Below, piece by piece: positions 50,982-59,530 of a DNA stretch of 64,000 nt. The stretch is taken from the NCBI RefSeq assembly GCF_001188955.3, contig NZ_JPRF03000043.1:186001-250000 (forward strand), written 5' to 3'. Position 1 is the stretch's first letter. Every line of letters begins with the position of its first letter. Origin of the DNA: Kitasatospora aureofaciens (GTDB taxonomy: Bacteria; Actinomycetota; Actinomycetes; Streptomycetales; Streptomycetaceae). The notes under the pieces are model-generated. The model made no database searches and was not told the DNA's origin. It worked only from the letters and a program-made list of their open reading frames with translations. The position numbers and the translations under genes are program-made.

Positions 50982-51072
50982 CCCGACTGATCATCGGGAC
51001 GGACCGGTCCGCGATCGGTACGCTCGCGGAGCGCACGACCAGGTTCACGATCCTGGTCCACCTCCGCGGATG

Positions 51073-51411
51073 GAAGGCTACGGCGTCGAGCCAAAGGAAG
51101 CCCGGGGTGAATGTCGTCCCCGTCCAGGTGTCCCCGCCGGGCAGATGCAGAAGTTGCCACTTGTCGAATCCGAAGTACCGCTCGTGTGGTGATGGCTTCG
51201 GTGTCGATGACCATGCCCGGCTCGGGCGGCCCAGCGGGCGGCCTCCGGGGGTGTGAGTTCGACGGTGGACATGGATGTTCTCCTTCTCGGTCGAGGTTTG
51301 AGTGACGGAGCAACCGAGGCCATAACGGCCAAGGATTAGCTTTAGGTGGCTGCAGGCGCTGCAGCTGGTCGGCGGCCCGCACGGGGCGGCCGGACGGCAC
51401 CGGCCGCGTGA
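51073..51411. other. scrambled interval
   Basis: After the IS30 relic ends, the minus strand shows a coding-like start (MSTVELTPPEAARWAARAGH) that shifts frame at once (GMVIDTEAITTRAVLRIRQV). It could be a decayed small gene. Nothing else is supported here. Confidence 0.25.
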
Positions 51412-51671
51412 TCAGGCCGCGGTGGCCGGGATCTCGACGCCCGGCTCGGCGAGCAGCCGGTAGCGGCCCTGCCCCCGGCGGACGGTGCCGGCTTGGGCCG
51501 CGGGAAGTGCGTGCCCAGCAGCAGCGCGTCGGTGTCCGCCAGCCCGTCGAGCAGCCGGGCACGGGTGCGGATCGCCTGGGCGGAGCCGATGTCGACGCGG
51601 CGTACGACGGTGTCGCCGAGGTCCCATCCCGTGCTGGAGGAGGCGGCCTGACGCGGGGTGGCGGTGCTCAT
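51412..51671 (-). pseudogene. MBL-fold hydrolase C-terminal relic
   Basis: The frame gives DLGDTVVRRVDIGSAQAIRT, then RARLLDGLADTDALLLGTHF. After a one-base shift it continues GRYRLLAEPGVEIPATAA and stops. The segment with LLLGTHFPRP resembles the last helix-strand-HF-PxP of metallo-beta-lactamase-fold hydrolases. The zinc-binding HxHxDH region is missing. The ATG at 51671 opens an N-terminal MSTATPRQAASS that is probably fortuitous. Confidence 0.5.
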
Positions 51672-51720
51672 CGGTGGGTTCTTTCGGGTGGGCGCGGCGG
51701 TGCGGGAAGGCAGGGCACGG

Positions 51721-51955
51721 TCAGGCGGTGCGCGGCTGCCGCATGGCGCGGGTGAGGCCGATAAGGGTCAGCAGGACGACGGTCGCGGCGTAGGGCGAGA
51801 CGGCGGTCCGCAGGCCGTACAGGTTGGTCAGCAGGCCGGCGAGGACGGCGGGGATGCTCATGGCCAGGTAGCTGAGGACGTAGTAGGCGGCGAGCGTGCC
51901 GGCGCGTTCGCCTGGGGCAGCGGGCGGCAGCAGTAGGCGCAGGGCGCCCCTCGGC
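51721..51955 (-). pseudogene. C-terminal relic of an MFS transporter
   Basis: LRLLLPPAAPGERAGTLAAY, then YVLSYLAMSIPAVLAGLLTN, then LYGLRTAVSPYAATVVLLTL and IGLTRAMRQPRTA with a stop. These are the last two transmembrane helices (11 and 12) of a major-facilitator drug-efflux-like protein. The rest of the transporter is replaced by other relics. It lies 50 bases from the MBL-fold relic. Confidence 0.6.
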
Positions 51956-52029
51956 GAACTGCGCCGCCCACGCCTCCAGATCCGCCCGCAGGCTGCCGTG
52001 GTCGGCCGGCGGGGCATCCGGGCGCAACC

Positions 52030-52175
52030 GCTCGATGGCCACGTCGGACAGCAGTTCCCGCAGACTGCGGGAGATGCCCGTTTCGTCGGCGACGTGGGCG
52101 ATGGGCCTGCCAAGCGCGGACCCGGTCGACGAGGAGCCGTCTGCCGTGGATGGCCAGCCGGGCATGGGGGTGGGC
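52030..52175 (-). pseudogene. IS481-type transposase N-terminal scrap
   Basis: Two frames join to give HPHARLAIHGRRLLVDRVRA, then GRPIAHVADETGISR. This resembles the HTH start of IS481-family transposases (NA.LT..GR..LV.RV..GRPVAHVAAEMGIS). It runs straight into unrelated helical sequence (SDVAIERLRPDAPPADHGSL, TetR-like) toward 51960. A junction of two relics. Confidence 0.4.
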
Positions 52176-52326
52176 ACGGGAAACCTCTGGGATGGTACGG
52201 AATCTGATGCGGAGTCTGAGTTTGTGCCCGAGGCCGCCGATCTGGTGATCGACGTCCTCGGCCGACAGCGGACGAGCCTTTGTGGGCGGCGAGTCAGGCC
52301 GGGGCCGTCTGCGCGCCCCACTGGAT

Positions 52327-53187
52327 CTATTCGGCCCAGGCACGCTCCAGGTGGGTGCGGAAGGTGGCGGGCTCTCGCCCGATCAGCTCGGCCAGCGTCG
52401 TGTCGACAGCGGTGAACTCGCCATTCCGCGCCGCGGCGAAGATGCTCAGCATGAGGTCGGCGATCGGGGCCGGGGCGCCGTGCGCCAGGACCTGCTCGCG
52501 GAAGACGTCGTCGGGGATGACGGTGCGGGTGAAGGGCCGTCCGGTGGTCTGGGACGCGATCTTGGCAACGGTGTCGAAGTCGAGCGCCGCCGGGCCGGTG
52601 AGCGGCGGGGTGGGCCCCTCGAAGCGGGCCTCCTCGGCGAGGATCACCGCGGTGGCCTCTGCGAGGTCGTCGTGGCCGGTCCAGGCGACGGGGCCGTCGG
52701 CGGGGAGTGCGATGTCGCCGGCGTGGCGGGCGGGCTCCAGGAACTGCAGGGCGCTGGAGGCGTAGAAGCCGTTGCGCAGCGCGGTCCAGGGCAGGCCGGT
52801 GGCGCGCAGCAGGTCCTCGGTCTGGGCGTGGTCGCGGCATGCCTGGAACCGGGCGTCGTGGGCGGCGCCCATCTGGCTGGTGTAGAGGATGCGTCCGACG
52901 CCGGCCTGCACGGCGGCGTCGATGGCGGTGCGGTGGCCGGCGACGCACTCCTGGCCCGTGCGGTCGAGGGAGACGAGGAGCAGTTGCTCGGCGCCCTCGA
53001 AGGAGTGCACGAGCGAGGCGGGGTCGTCGAAGCTGCCCTGCCGGACGCGGACGCCGCGGTCGGCGAGGTCCTGGGCCTTGCGGGGATCGCGGACGCTGAC
53101 GCCGACGCGGTCGGCGGGAACGCGCTCCAGGAGGCGCTCGACGGTGCGGCGGCCGAGCTTCCCGGTGGCTCCGGTCACGATGATCAT
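52327..53187 (-). CDS. NmrA-like NAD(P)-binding oxidoreductase/sensor
   Basis: 286 residues of the atypical-SDR NmrA/QOR2 group. The dinucleotide motif is VTGATGKLGRRTVERLL at the N-terminus. VGVSVRDPRKAQDLADRGVR, then VRQGSFDDPASLVHSFEGAE follow, with Arg in place of the acidic residue, which favours NADP. YTSQMGAAHDARFQACRDHA and LPWTALRNGFYASSALQFLE are typical. Catalytic Tyr-x-x-x-Lys is not in the classical place, so it may be a quinone reductase or a redox sensor. Divergent from a TetR gene. Two operator-like repeats lie in the gap, so it is very likely repressed by that TetR protein. Confidence 0.87.
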   Translation of the reverse strand: MIIVTGATGKLGRRTVERLLERVPADRVGVSVRDPRKAQDLADRGVRVRQGSFDDPASLVHSFEGAEQLLLVSLDRTGQECVAGHRTAIDAAVQAGVGRILYTSQMGAAHDARFQACRDHAQTEDLLRATGLPWTALRNGFYASSALQFLEPARHAGDIALPADGPVAWTGHDDLAEATAVILAEEARFEGPTPPLTGPAALDFDTVAKIASQTTGRPFTRTVIPDDVFREQVLAHGAPAPIADLMLSIFAAARNGEFTAVDTTLAELIGREPATFRTHLERAWAE

Positions 53188-53206
53188 GGGGTACTCCCGA
53201 CACTGG

Positions 53207-53252
53207 TTCCAGTGGAATCACTTCAACGGTAACACTGGAAATTCCGGTGGAA
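53207..53252. promoter_or_regulatory. paired TetR operators
   Basis: Two near-identical inverted repeats, TTCCAGTGGAA (53207-53217) and TTCCGGTGGAA (53242-53252), in the 89-base divergent gap between the NmrA-like and TetR genes. Each overlaps a likely promoter. Strong evidence for shared repression. Confidence 0.75.
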
Positions 53253-53276
53253 CCAAATCCTCGGTATCATCGGTTC

Positions 53277-54005
53277 ATGGCTACGCGCGACTCCACCGAC
53301 AGCCCTCGGCGCCGCATCGTCGAGGCGGCCGTCGAGCTGCTGGAAAACGGCGGCCCTGACGCGGTGAGCACCCGCGCGGTCGCCGCCGCGGCCGGGATGC
53401 AGCCGCCGGCGATCTACCGCCTCTTCGGCGACAAGGACGGGCTCCTCGAGGCCGTCGCCGAGCACGGCTACGCGCAGTTCCTGGAGAGAAAGCGCACGCA
53501 GCTCGACCCCGACCCGCAGGACCCCGTGGAGGAGCTGCGCCGCGGCTGGGACATGGTGGTCGAGTTCGGGGTCTCCCGCCCCGAGTTGTTCGCGGTGATG
53601 AACCGGGCCACCGGCCGGGGATCGGACGTAGCACACCGCGCGGGCCTGGAGATCCTCCATGGGCGGGTGCGTCGGCTGGCGGCCGGGGGGTGGCTGCGGG
53701 TCGACGAGGAGCTGGCCGCCCAGATCATCCAGGCAACCGGCCAGGGCGCGGTCATCACCTGGCATTCCACTCCCGCGGACCGCCGCAATCCGGCGCTGTT
53801 GACCGTCCTGCGCGAGTCCATGGTCGCGGCCGTCACCCGCGCCGAGCCGGCGGTCCCCGCCGCGGAGTCCGGTCCCGCCGCAGCGGCCCGCGCGCTGTGC
53901 GCCGCCCTCCCCGACGACGCCGATGTCCTGAGCGACGCCGAGCAGCGGCTGCTGCGTGAGTGGCTCACGCGCCTGGCGGCGGACGGTGGCGCGCCGCATG
54001 CCTGA
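53277..54005 (+). CDS. TetR-family transcriptional repressor
   Basis: 242 residues. The HTH lies at about residues 10-55: SPRRRIVEAAVELLENGGPD, then AVSTRAVAAAAGMQPPAIYR and LFGDKDGLLEAVAEHG. The C-terminal ligand-binding part is helical (RGWDMVVEFGVSRPELFAVM; EELAAQIIQATGQGAVITWH). It is divergent from the NmrA-like gene, and the 89-base gap has two copies of a TTCC(A/G)GTGGAA palindrome, its probable sites. Together they form a classic one-repressor/one-oxidoreductase unit that senses a redox-active or electrophilic compound. ATG 53277 was chosen; an upstream in-frame start at 53247 would run into an operator. Confidence 0.9.
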   Translation: MATRDSTDSPRRRIVEAAVELLENGGPDAVSTRAVAAAAGMQPPAIYRLFGDKDGLLEAVAEHGYAQFLERKRTQLDPDPQDPVEELRRGWDMVVEFGVSRPELFAVMNRATGRGSDVAHRAGLEILHGRVRRLAAGGWLRVDEELAAQIIQATGQGAVITWHSTPADRRNPALLTVLRESMVAAVTRAEPAVPAAESGPAAAARALCAALPDDADVLSDAEQRLLREWLTRLAADGGAPHA

Positions 54006-54169
54006 TCGCGCGTCAGGTGCCCTCGTGCAGGTTGAACCTTCCGAGGAGAGATCGTGCGATGAAGCGGCGTCCACGAGATGAGCCGGTGGGCGACCACACG
54101 GCACCGGCTGACTCCCCCTTGCCCATAACGCGCCTCCAACCTTGGTCACGTCTCCGCCGCCCACTGTTA

Positions 54170-54740
54170 ACAACGCTCGTGGTCAATACAGCTAGGACGC
54201 GCTGAGCGACGAGGATGGCAACGTCCTCGAAGGTCCGTCCGCCGTGTTGTTCCAGGTCGAGCTGCCCTTGGGGGTGTCGTTGACCGACTCGATCAGCTGG
54301 CGGACCTTCTTGAGCATCGACTCGGGGCGTGCGGCTGGGCCGGGCGGGGGCCTGTGCCGCGGGCGCCTCCGATCCGGCACGCGTAGCGCTTCTTCTCGCG
54401 CTTGAGCGAGGGCCGCAGCAACGTGACGCCGAGCTCGGCGAGGTCCTTCTCGAACGCCTTCGAGGCGAAGCCCTTGTCCGACATGAGCAGGATGCCCTCC
54501 CGCCGCGAGACCAGTTCGGTGTCGACCTCGAGCATCGCGGCCAAGACATCCGGCTCGCCAATCTTCGGGTTGGCCAGCGCCCACATGATCGGCATGCCCG
54601 TCGGCATGCAGACCAGGTAAAGGCGCAGGCCCCAGAAAAAGCGGGAGCGGGAGACGCGCCGCGGCCGGGCTGGGGCGGGTGGAACACGGGCTTCTTCCTC
54701 CGGCCGCGCCGGGGGACGGCCCGGTCACCCGGCGCGGCCT
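54170..54740 (-). pseudogene. IS982-family transposase, several frameshifts
   Basis: In one frame: PTGMPIMWALANPKIGEPDV, then LAAMLEVDTELVSRREGILL, MSDKGFASKAFEKDLAELGV and TLLRPSLKREKKRY. In the next: MLKKVRQLIESVNDTPKG, then QLDLEQHGGRTFEDVAILVA. These are the central and C-terminal parts of an IS982-family DDE transposase (DKGF holds the second Asp and the Glu is in IESVNDT). At least two shifts (near 54345 and 54270) and a missing N-terminus make it inactive. The 54741-55037 stretch that follows has no supported gene. Confidence 0.75.
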
Positions 54741-55037
54741 TGCGGCGACCGCTCAGGATGGCTCCGCGGCGGGCTTCCCGGCGCTCGGGGCTGGTCAGCC
54801 ACGCGGCGGCCTGTACGGCCGCCGCCTCCAACACGGCGCGCCAGCGCGCTGTTGCCTCAGCCCTTTCGACGACCAGGCCGACTCAGTTGGCACTCCCACT
54901 ACGAGCCACGGCCCTCGGGCAGCCCTGGCATTCGCCCCAGCTCGCCGCGCGGTGCTGCCCGGAGTGCGACCGCTGACCTGCGCGGCCCCGCGCCGTCGGC
55001 CTCGCGCACCACGCGGTCGAGCACCCCGATAGGCCGT

Positions 55038-55470
55038 TCAAGGGAGCCACCCGCACCGTCGGCGCGCCTTCGCGTCCTGCTGCGCGAACAGGGCCGGCGT
55101 CCGACGGCGGGGCAAGAGACGGGCGGCGAGGACGAAGAGGCGGTCGGCCGCTCCCGGAACGGCCGTCGGCCCTGTGCCCCGGCGCAGCGCCCGCAGGGCG
55201 GCGGCGACGACCTGCTCGGGTGTCCGGACCAGAGCGGGCGGCACGTCCTCGTGCGGCTGGCATTCGGTGCGCGTCACCCCGGGGCAGGAGGCCAGCACCC
55301 GGACGCCGTCGGCGCGGTGCGCCGCCCAGAGCGCCTCGGTGAGGGCGGTGGTGTATGCCTTGGTGGCGCTGTAGACGGCAAGGTCCGGCTTCGGCATCCA
55401 GCCGAGCGTGGAGGAGACGTTCAGCAGAGCGTCAGCGGCACGGGCTGCTCTCGCGCGCGTCCCAACGGTC
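55038..55470 (-). pseudogene. SDR-family C-terminal relic
   Basis: ALLNVSSTLGWMPKPDLAVY, then SATKAYTTALTEALWAAHRA, then GVRVLASCPGVTRTECQPHE carry the catalytic Ser, Tyr and Lys of a short-chain dehydrogenase of the DltE/YqjQ-like group, followed by its C-terminal tail. The Rossmann N-terminal half (TGxxxGIG) is absent; upstream sequence becomes non-coding. About 140 residues remain. 55471-55802 has no recognisable gene. Confidence 0.65.
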
Positions 55471-55802
55471 CGGAGCCGGGTCGTCTGGAGGCGGTACCGC
55501 GTCGTGGCGGGTTCGCAGTCACGGACGAGTTGCGGGCCCGGCTTTCCGAGCGGGCGGGAACGTGGCGGCGTTGCACCGCGAGCTGGATCCGCGTTGACGG
55601 GGTCAGGCCGCGTGCGATCCGGGACAGGGGTCCGCATGCCCCCTGTTCAGAGCATCGACGCACTGCTCGATCCAGCAGCCGGCACGGGAACCAGGCGGCA
55701 CCGCCAGGGGGTTCTCAGAGCGCACCGGGGAAACCGCCCCGCTGCGCGTGGAGCCGGCCCAGAACACCCGGCGGCTCCGCGCCTGGAACAGCAAGGAGCT
55801 CC

Positions 55803-56675
55803 GTGCCCGACGAACTCACCGGCGCCGCCGCACCGGTCATCCGGCTACGACCGGACTTCCGCCCCACGGCATTCCTCTCCCGAACAGACAAGTCCCTGCT
55901 CATCGCGGGGGACTGCGAGGACGGACCGGCCGTCGCGAAGCTGCTGACCACCCGAGAACCACTCTGGGTCGAGAAGTTCAGCGCGGAGATCGAGGCCTAC
56001 CGGGCCTTCGCCGAGACACCACCGCCAGTGCCGGTCCCCGGCCTCATCGCCGTGGACGACCGGCACCACGTGCTGGTCATCGAGCACGTCCCAGGCCATT
56101 TGCCCGCCCCGGGCCGCGACCGGTGCCCACCACAAGCACTGGACCCCGCCCACGTCACCGCCATGCTGACGGCCATGAGCGACCTCAGCCGATGGAGTCC
56201 CCCCACAGGAGCGTTCACCCGCACCCTCGACTACCTCGCACGCCTGGACCGAGACCACCGCCAGGGCCTGACCACCCCGCAGGAACACCAGGCCCTGACC
56301 GACCTGTTCCACCGGGCCGGCACCGACCTCGTGCCAGGCCACGGAGACCCCTTGCCGACCAACTTCGTCGTCAGGCCCGACGGACGGGTCACAGTGATCG
56401 ACTGGGAGCACGCGGGACACTACCTCCCAGGACACGACCTGGCGGTGCTCTGGATCGTCCTGGCAGCCACCCCGAAAGCCCGTCCACAGATTGAGGAACT
56501 GGTGGCCGCCGGACCCCAGTCCGTCCGCGCCGCCTTCACCCTGAACCGGGCCATGCTGCTCGTACGAGAACTCCGCAACCACCGTGCGGTACCCCCCTCC
56601 ACGTGGAGGGACCAACGGATGGCGGTAATCGAACGTGACTGGCATGACGTGCGCGCACTGGCGCAGGCCGAGTGA
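55803..56675 (+). CDS. aminoglycoside phosphotransferase-family (APH-fold) kinase
   Basis: 290 residues from a GTG with AGGAG six bases upstream. The N-lobe has VAKLLTTREPLWVEKFSAEI, then EAYRAFAETPPPVPVPGLIA, with Lys in VAKL as the ATP-site Lys and HHVLVIEHVPGHLP as the hinge. The catalytic loop is VPGHGDPLPTNFVV (His-Gly-Asp near 180-182, Asn near 187), and the metal-binding Asp is in VTVIDWEHAG near 199. It phosphorylates a small molecule; the family includes aminoglycoside, choline and macrolide kinases, and nothing here fixes the substrate. It is intact and stands alone between relics. Confidence 0.88.
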   Translation: MPDELTGAAAPVIRLRPDFRPTAFLSRTDKSLLIAGDCEDGPAVAKLLTTREPLWVEKFSAEIEAYRAFAETPPPVPVPGLIAVDDRHHVLVIEHVPGHLPAPGRDRCPPQALDPAHVTAMLTAMSDLSRWSPPTGAFTRTLDYLARLDRDHRQGLTTPQEHQALTDLFHRAGTDLVPGHGDPLPTNFVVRPDGRVTVIDWEHAGHYLPGHDLAVLWIVLAATPKARPQIEELVAAGPQSVRAAFTLNRAMLLVRELRNHRAVPPSTWRDQRMAVIERDWHDVRALAQAE

Positions 56676-56921
56676 CAACGGACTGACCTGGCATCACAGA
56701 GGGCCAGTGGACCGCACCACCGGCCCTGGCGCTGACAACGACGAAGAAGACCGCAGCGCCCTGCCAGGCCCACGCCGCCGGTCACCGAAGCAACTGCCCG
56801 GTGACGGAACTGCGCACCGCCTGGGCCCGGATCTGAGTACCAGTGCTCAGGCCTGCCGGGCCGCCCGCCCGTAGCCTCGCGATCAAGGCCGGCAAGAAGA
56901 CCGGCGCTGACACGGGGGACG

Positions 56922-57596
56922 ATGCAGATGCAGACCAGCGACCGTTCCACGACCCTCAGGTGGCCGGTCACCCACGGCACGGTACTCCCCCTTCTCCTGA
57001 TCAGCACGGTCACGACCGGGGTGTGGCTCTTCGACCACGGCCACAGCCCGATCGCCCGGCACGACAAGCCCGGGACGGACGCCGGGAAGGCCAGGGACAG
57101 CACCCCGAACGCTCCCGAAGGCGCCGCCGGCGCCATCACCCCGCAGGTCACACACTCCGACGGCTGGTACTACGTGGTCCGCGCCGAGGACCACTGGGAC
57201 GGCGAGCCGAGGCCGACCTCCACCGTTTACCGCACGTGGTCGCTCAAGGCCCAGATCCACCGGTCGAAGTAAAAAATCCTCGCCGACCAGCTCGCCCAGT
57301 ACTGGAAGGCGCACGGCTACAGGGTGGGCCCGTTCCAGAACTTCGCCGGCGCCAACACCGGCACCTTCGTCACCGAAGAGCGCCAGATCTCCGCCACCTC
57401 GCCCGGCGGCGTCTTCGTCACCCTGGAAATAGACACCCCGGGCGTGAGCTCGCAGGCCTCCCTGGACGGCGTCCAGTTCGCGGGCACCGAGGTGTACGGC
57501 AAGAACCCCGCCATCCCGGGCCAGAAGGTGGACACCTACACGCGCCCGCTGAACGTGGCACCCCCGACCACGGACGACCCGTACTGGTCGCACTGA
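56922..57596 (+). pseudogene. hypothetical membrane-anchored protein interrupted by in-frame TAA
   Basis: One frame, one nonsense codon. Residues 1-116 have a short cytoplasmic start, a membrane helix (THGTVLPLLLISTVTTGVWL) and SDGWYYVVRAEDHWDGE. A TAA at 57270-57272 follows. The same frame then continues KILADQLAQYWKAHGYRVGP, then GANTGTFVTEERQISATSPG, GVFVTLEIDTPGVSS and VDTYTRPLNVAPPTTDDPYW to a stop at 57596. Together they make a 224-codon protein with an extracellular domain seen in small Streptomyces membrane proteins. TAA is very rare in this GC range. It may be a recent nonsense mutation; a GTG at 57324 could start the second part. Confidence 0.6.
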
Positions 57597-57934
57597 CGAC
57601 CGGCCCGGCCAGAACCGAAGTCCCGCCCGGACCCGGCGGACCGAGCCCCGCCGGTCCGCCGGGTCCGGCCGACATCGTCCTGCTGGCCGCCGACCTCACA
57701 GCGACCCGCGCTGTCGGCGAGACGCCGCATCCGGTCGTCACCGGGCTGGGGAGGATGGGGCGATGGGGAAGGCGAGGGGCTGGTCCAGGCGTCACGTCCG
57801 GCGTGTTTGAGGGTTCAATTGCATGGTCCACAACTCCCAATCCCTGGCAGGACACTGGCCGGATCCGGACCTAGCGTGGAGGCAGAGGACCCGTAATTCG
57901 AACACCACGCGCAGCGACCAAAGGAGAACCGACC
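57597..57934. other. intergenic region before the neprosin gene
   Basis: About 340 bases with no supported gene. AAAGGAG lies 9 bases before the neprosin ATG. An AT-richer patch around 57810-57850 may hold its promoter. Confidence 0.35.
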
Positions 57935-59179
57935 ATGGCGCCGCAGGACGACCGGGCCTTCCCCAGCTTCGCCAAGTTCATGGACTCCCTCGCCTCGGCC
58001 CGGCACGAGGACTTCGTGCTCCGGGCGGTGGCGGGTACGACCAACGCGGAGGACTTCTCCGCGGCGGCAGAACACGTCAGGAACCTCTACGCAGGTGTCG
58101 AGGTCACTCACAGTTTCGTCGACGACAACGGGCAGGTCTTCGACTGTGTCCCGATCGCCAGCCAGCCCGCCCTCAGAGGCGCCTTCAGTGTTCCGCCCGA
58201 GCCCCCCGACGCCCCGGACGCGGCCGGGCCACGGGGCGCCGGTCAGGGCACGCCGATCCAGCCGCAGCTGCGGTCCGACCGGCTGGACAAGTTCGGCCAC
58301 GCCATGTCGTGCCCGCCCGGCACGATCGCGATGCGCCGCGTCACCCTGGAGGAGGTGGCGAGGAGCGGCGGCGTGCAGAACTTCCACCGGAAGTATCCGC
58401 AGGGGAAAGGCCGCCACCCCCGACTGAGCCCTCCTGAGGCCGCCGCGGGCACCCACAAGTACGCGCACGCCTTCCAGGGGGTCGACAACCTCGGCGGTCA
58501 CGACTTCATCAACGTCTGGGACCCCAACGTCGGGTCGGAGGTCTTCTCGCTCTCCCAGCACTGGTACGCCGGCGGCTCACCCGTGCAGACCGTCGAGTGC
58601 GGCTACCAGGTCTACCCGGGGAAGTACGGCACCACCCAGCCGGTCCTCTTCATCTACTGGACGGCCGACGGTTACCAGAACACCGGGTGTTACAACCTCG
58701 ACTGCTCGGCGTTCGTCCAGACGAACAGCGCCTGGGCTCTCGGCGGCACGATCTCCCCGGTGAGCGTCTCGGGCGGCGCGCAGTACGAGCTCGAGGTGTC
58801 CTACTACCTCTCGGGCGGGAACTGGTGGCTCTACCTGGGCGGCACCCAGGCGAGCAACGCGGTCGGCTACTACCCGGGCTCGCTGTTCGGCAGCGGCCCG
58901 CTCGCGACCAACGCTCAGGACATCGACTACGGCGGCGAGGTGGTGAACAACGTGGCGTGGCCGCCGATGGGCAGTGGCGCGTTCGCCGACGCCGGCTGGC
59001 AGTTCGCCGCCTACCAGCGCGACATCTACTACTTCGCGACCGACAACACAGCCCAGTCGGCGAAGCTGACCGGCGTCCAGACATCGCCGAACTGCTTCAC
59101 CATCGCGGTCGGCAATGCTCCCGATCCGTGGAACGAGTACTTCTTCTTCGGCGGCCCGGGCGGCACCGACTGCACCTGA
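57935..59179 (+). CDS. neprosin-family (DUF239) protein
   Basis: 414 residues. The N-terminal part (to about 140) is a helical/disordered leader: FAKFMDSLASARHEDFVLRA, then FVDDNGQVFDCVPIASQPAL. The C-terminal neprosin domain has HYAHAF-like KYAHAFQGVDNLGGHDFINV, then VECGYQVYPGKYGTTQPVLF, YWTADGYQNTGCYNLDCSAF and YYLSGGNWWLYLGGTQASNA, VGYYPGSLFGSGPL and IDYGGEVVNN. Neprosins are glutamic prolyl endopeptidases in plants; candidate catalytic Glu residues are in VECGY and GGEVV. No signal peptide is visible, so export is unexplained. AAAGGAG precedes the ATG and a 13-bp hairpin follows. Confidence 0.85.
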   Translation: MAPQDDRAFPSFAKFMDSLASARHEDFVLRAVAGTTNAEDFSAAAEHVRNLYAGVEVTHSFVDDNGQVFDCVPIASQPALRGAFSVPPEPPDAPDAAGPRGAGQGTPIQPQLRSDRLDKFGHAMSCPPGTIAMRRVTLEEVARSGGVQNFHRKYPQGKGRHPRLSPPEAAAGTHKYAHAFQGVDNLGGHDFINVWDPNVGSEVFSLSQHWYAGGSPVQTVECGYQVYPGKYGTTQPVLFIYWTADGYQNTGCYNLDCSAFVQTNSAWALGGTISPVSVSGGAQYELEVSYYLSGGNWWLYLGGTQASNAVGYYPGSLFGSGPLATNAQDIDYGGEVVNNVAWPPMGSGAFADAGWQFAAYQRDIYYFATDNTAQSAKLTGVQTSPNCFTIAVGNAPDPWNEYFFFGGPGGTDCT

Positions 59180-59192
59180 CCCGGCCGTTACC

Positions 59193-59223
59193 GACGGCGG
59201 AGCGCCCCTCGCGCTCCGCCGTC
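59193..59223 (+). terminator. hairpin after the neprosin gene
   Basis: A perfect 13-bp stem (GACGGCGGAGCGC, 59193-59205, with 59211-59223) and a 5-base loop, 13 bases after the stop. Confidence 0.8.
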
Positions 59224-59369
59224 CAGGCCTCCCCGCGGTGGGGGAGTGGGAAGTCGGCGGGCCCGACCTCCCACTCCGACCCGACCCTTGCGCATCGAAT
59301 ACCCGAGTCGGTGGCGTAGCCAGGTGCACCGCTCTGCGGGACGCAGCTTTCGCCCTCACCGAGGCCGAC

Positions 59370-59530
59370 CGGCACCTCTCACGCTCGCCGGCAACCTGTG
59401 GCGCAACAACGTCACCGGCGACACCTACAGCTCGGCCACCACGCGTCGGTCGATGGCCGGCGCCACCCTGGTCGAGGTCGCCCGCGTCGACAACCCGGCC
59501 GCCTTGATCGCGCCCAGGAAGACGCGGTGA
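59370..59530 (+). pseudogene. 3' fragment of a phage-type hypothetical gene
   Basis: LTLAGNLWRNNVTGDTYSSA, then TTRRSMAGATLVEVARVDNP and AALIAPRKTR end at a stop that overlaps the GTG of the methyltransferase gene. This coupling is typical of phage or integrative-element gene order. The start is lost. 59224-59369 shows nothing. Confidence 0.4.

Larger units (their letters stand above)
48429..50987 (+). mobile_element. group II intron (ORF-containing) inserted in an IS30 gene
   Basis: A 2559-base retroelement. The 5' end is GTGCG (group II consensus GUGYG) and the 3' end is AC. The insertion site is GGCGATC / TGATCATC. A textbook domain V (50912-50946) and a domain VI hairpin follow the intron-encoded protein gene. 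The likely branch-point A is at 50981, seven bases from the 3' end. About 680 bases of structured leader (domains I-IV) precede the ORF. All parts for self-splicing and mobility appear present. Confidence 0.9.
47816..51072 (+). pseudogene. IS30-family transposase gene split by a group II intron, truncated at both ends
   Basis: Exon 1 (to 48428) encodes VREIARRLGRSPSTISRELR, then TAWSPEQMAKRLRVDYPDDE and ISHEAIYQALYVQGRGALER, ending in GHWEGD, with the first catalytic Asp. The intron follows. Exon 2 (from 50988) resumes exactly with LIIGTDRSAIGTLAERTTRF and TILVHLRG, as in intact IS30 transposases (GHWEGDLIIG...). Removing 48429-50987 restores one continuous frame across a CTG codon. The N-terminus (before the VREIARRLGRS helix) and everything after VHLRG are missing, so no full transposase could be made even after splicing. 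Confidence 0.88.

Noticed and set aside
48429..50987. The intron-encoded reverse transcriptase as a retron or diversity-generating element
   Set aside because: The HNH domain, domains V/VI and exact exon restoration identify a group II intron; no msr/msd or template/variable repeats are seen.
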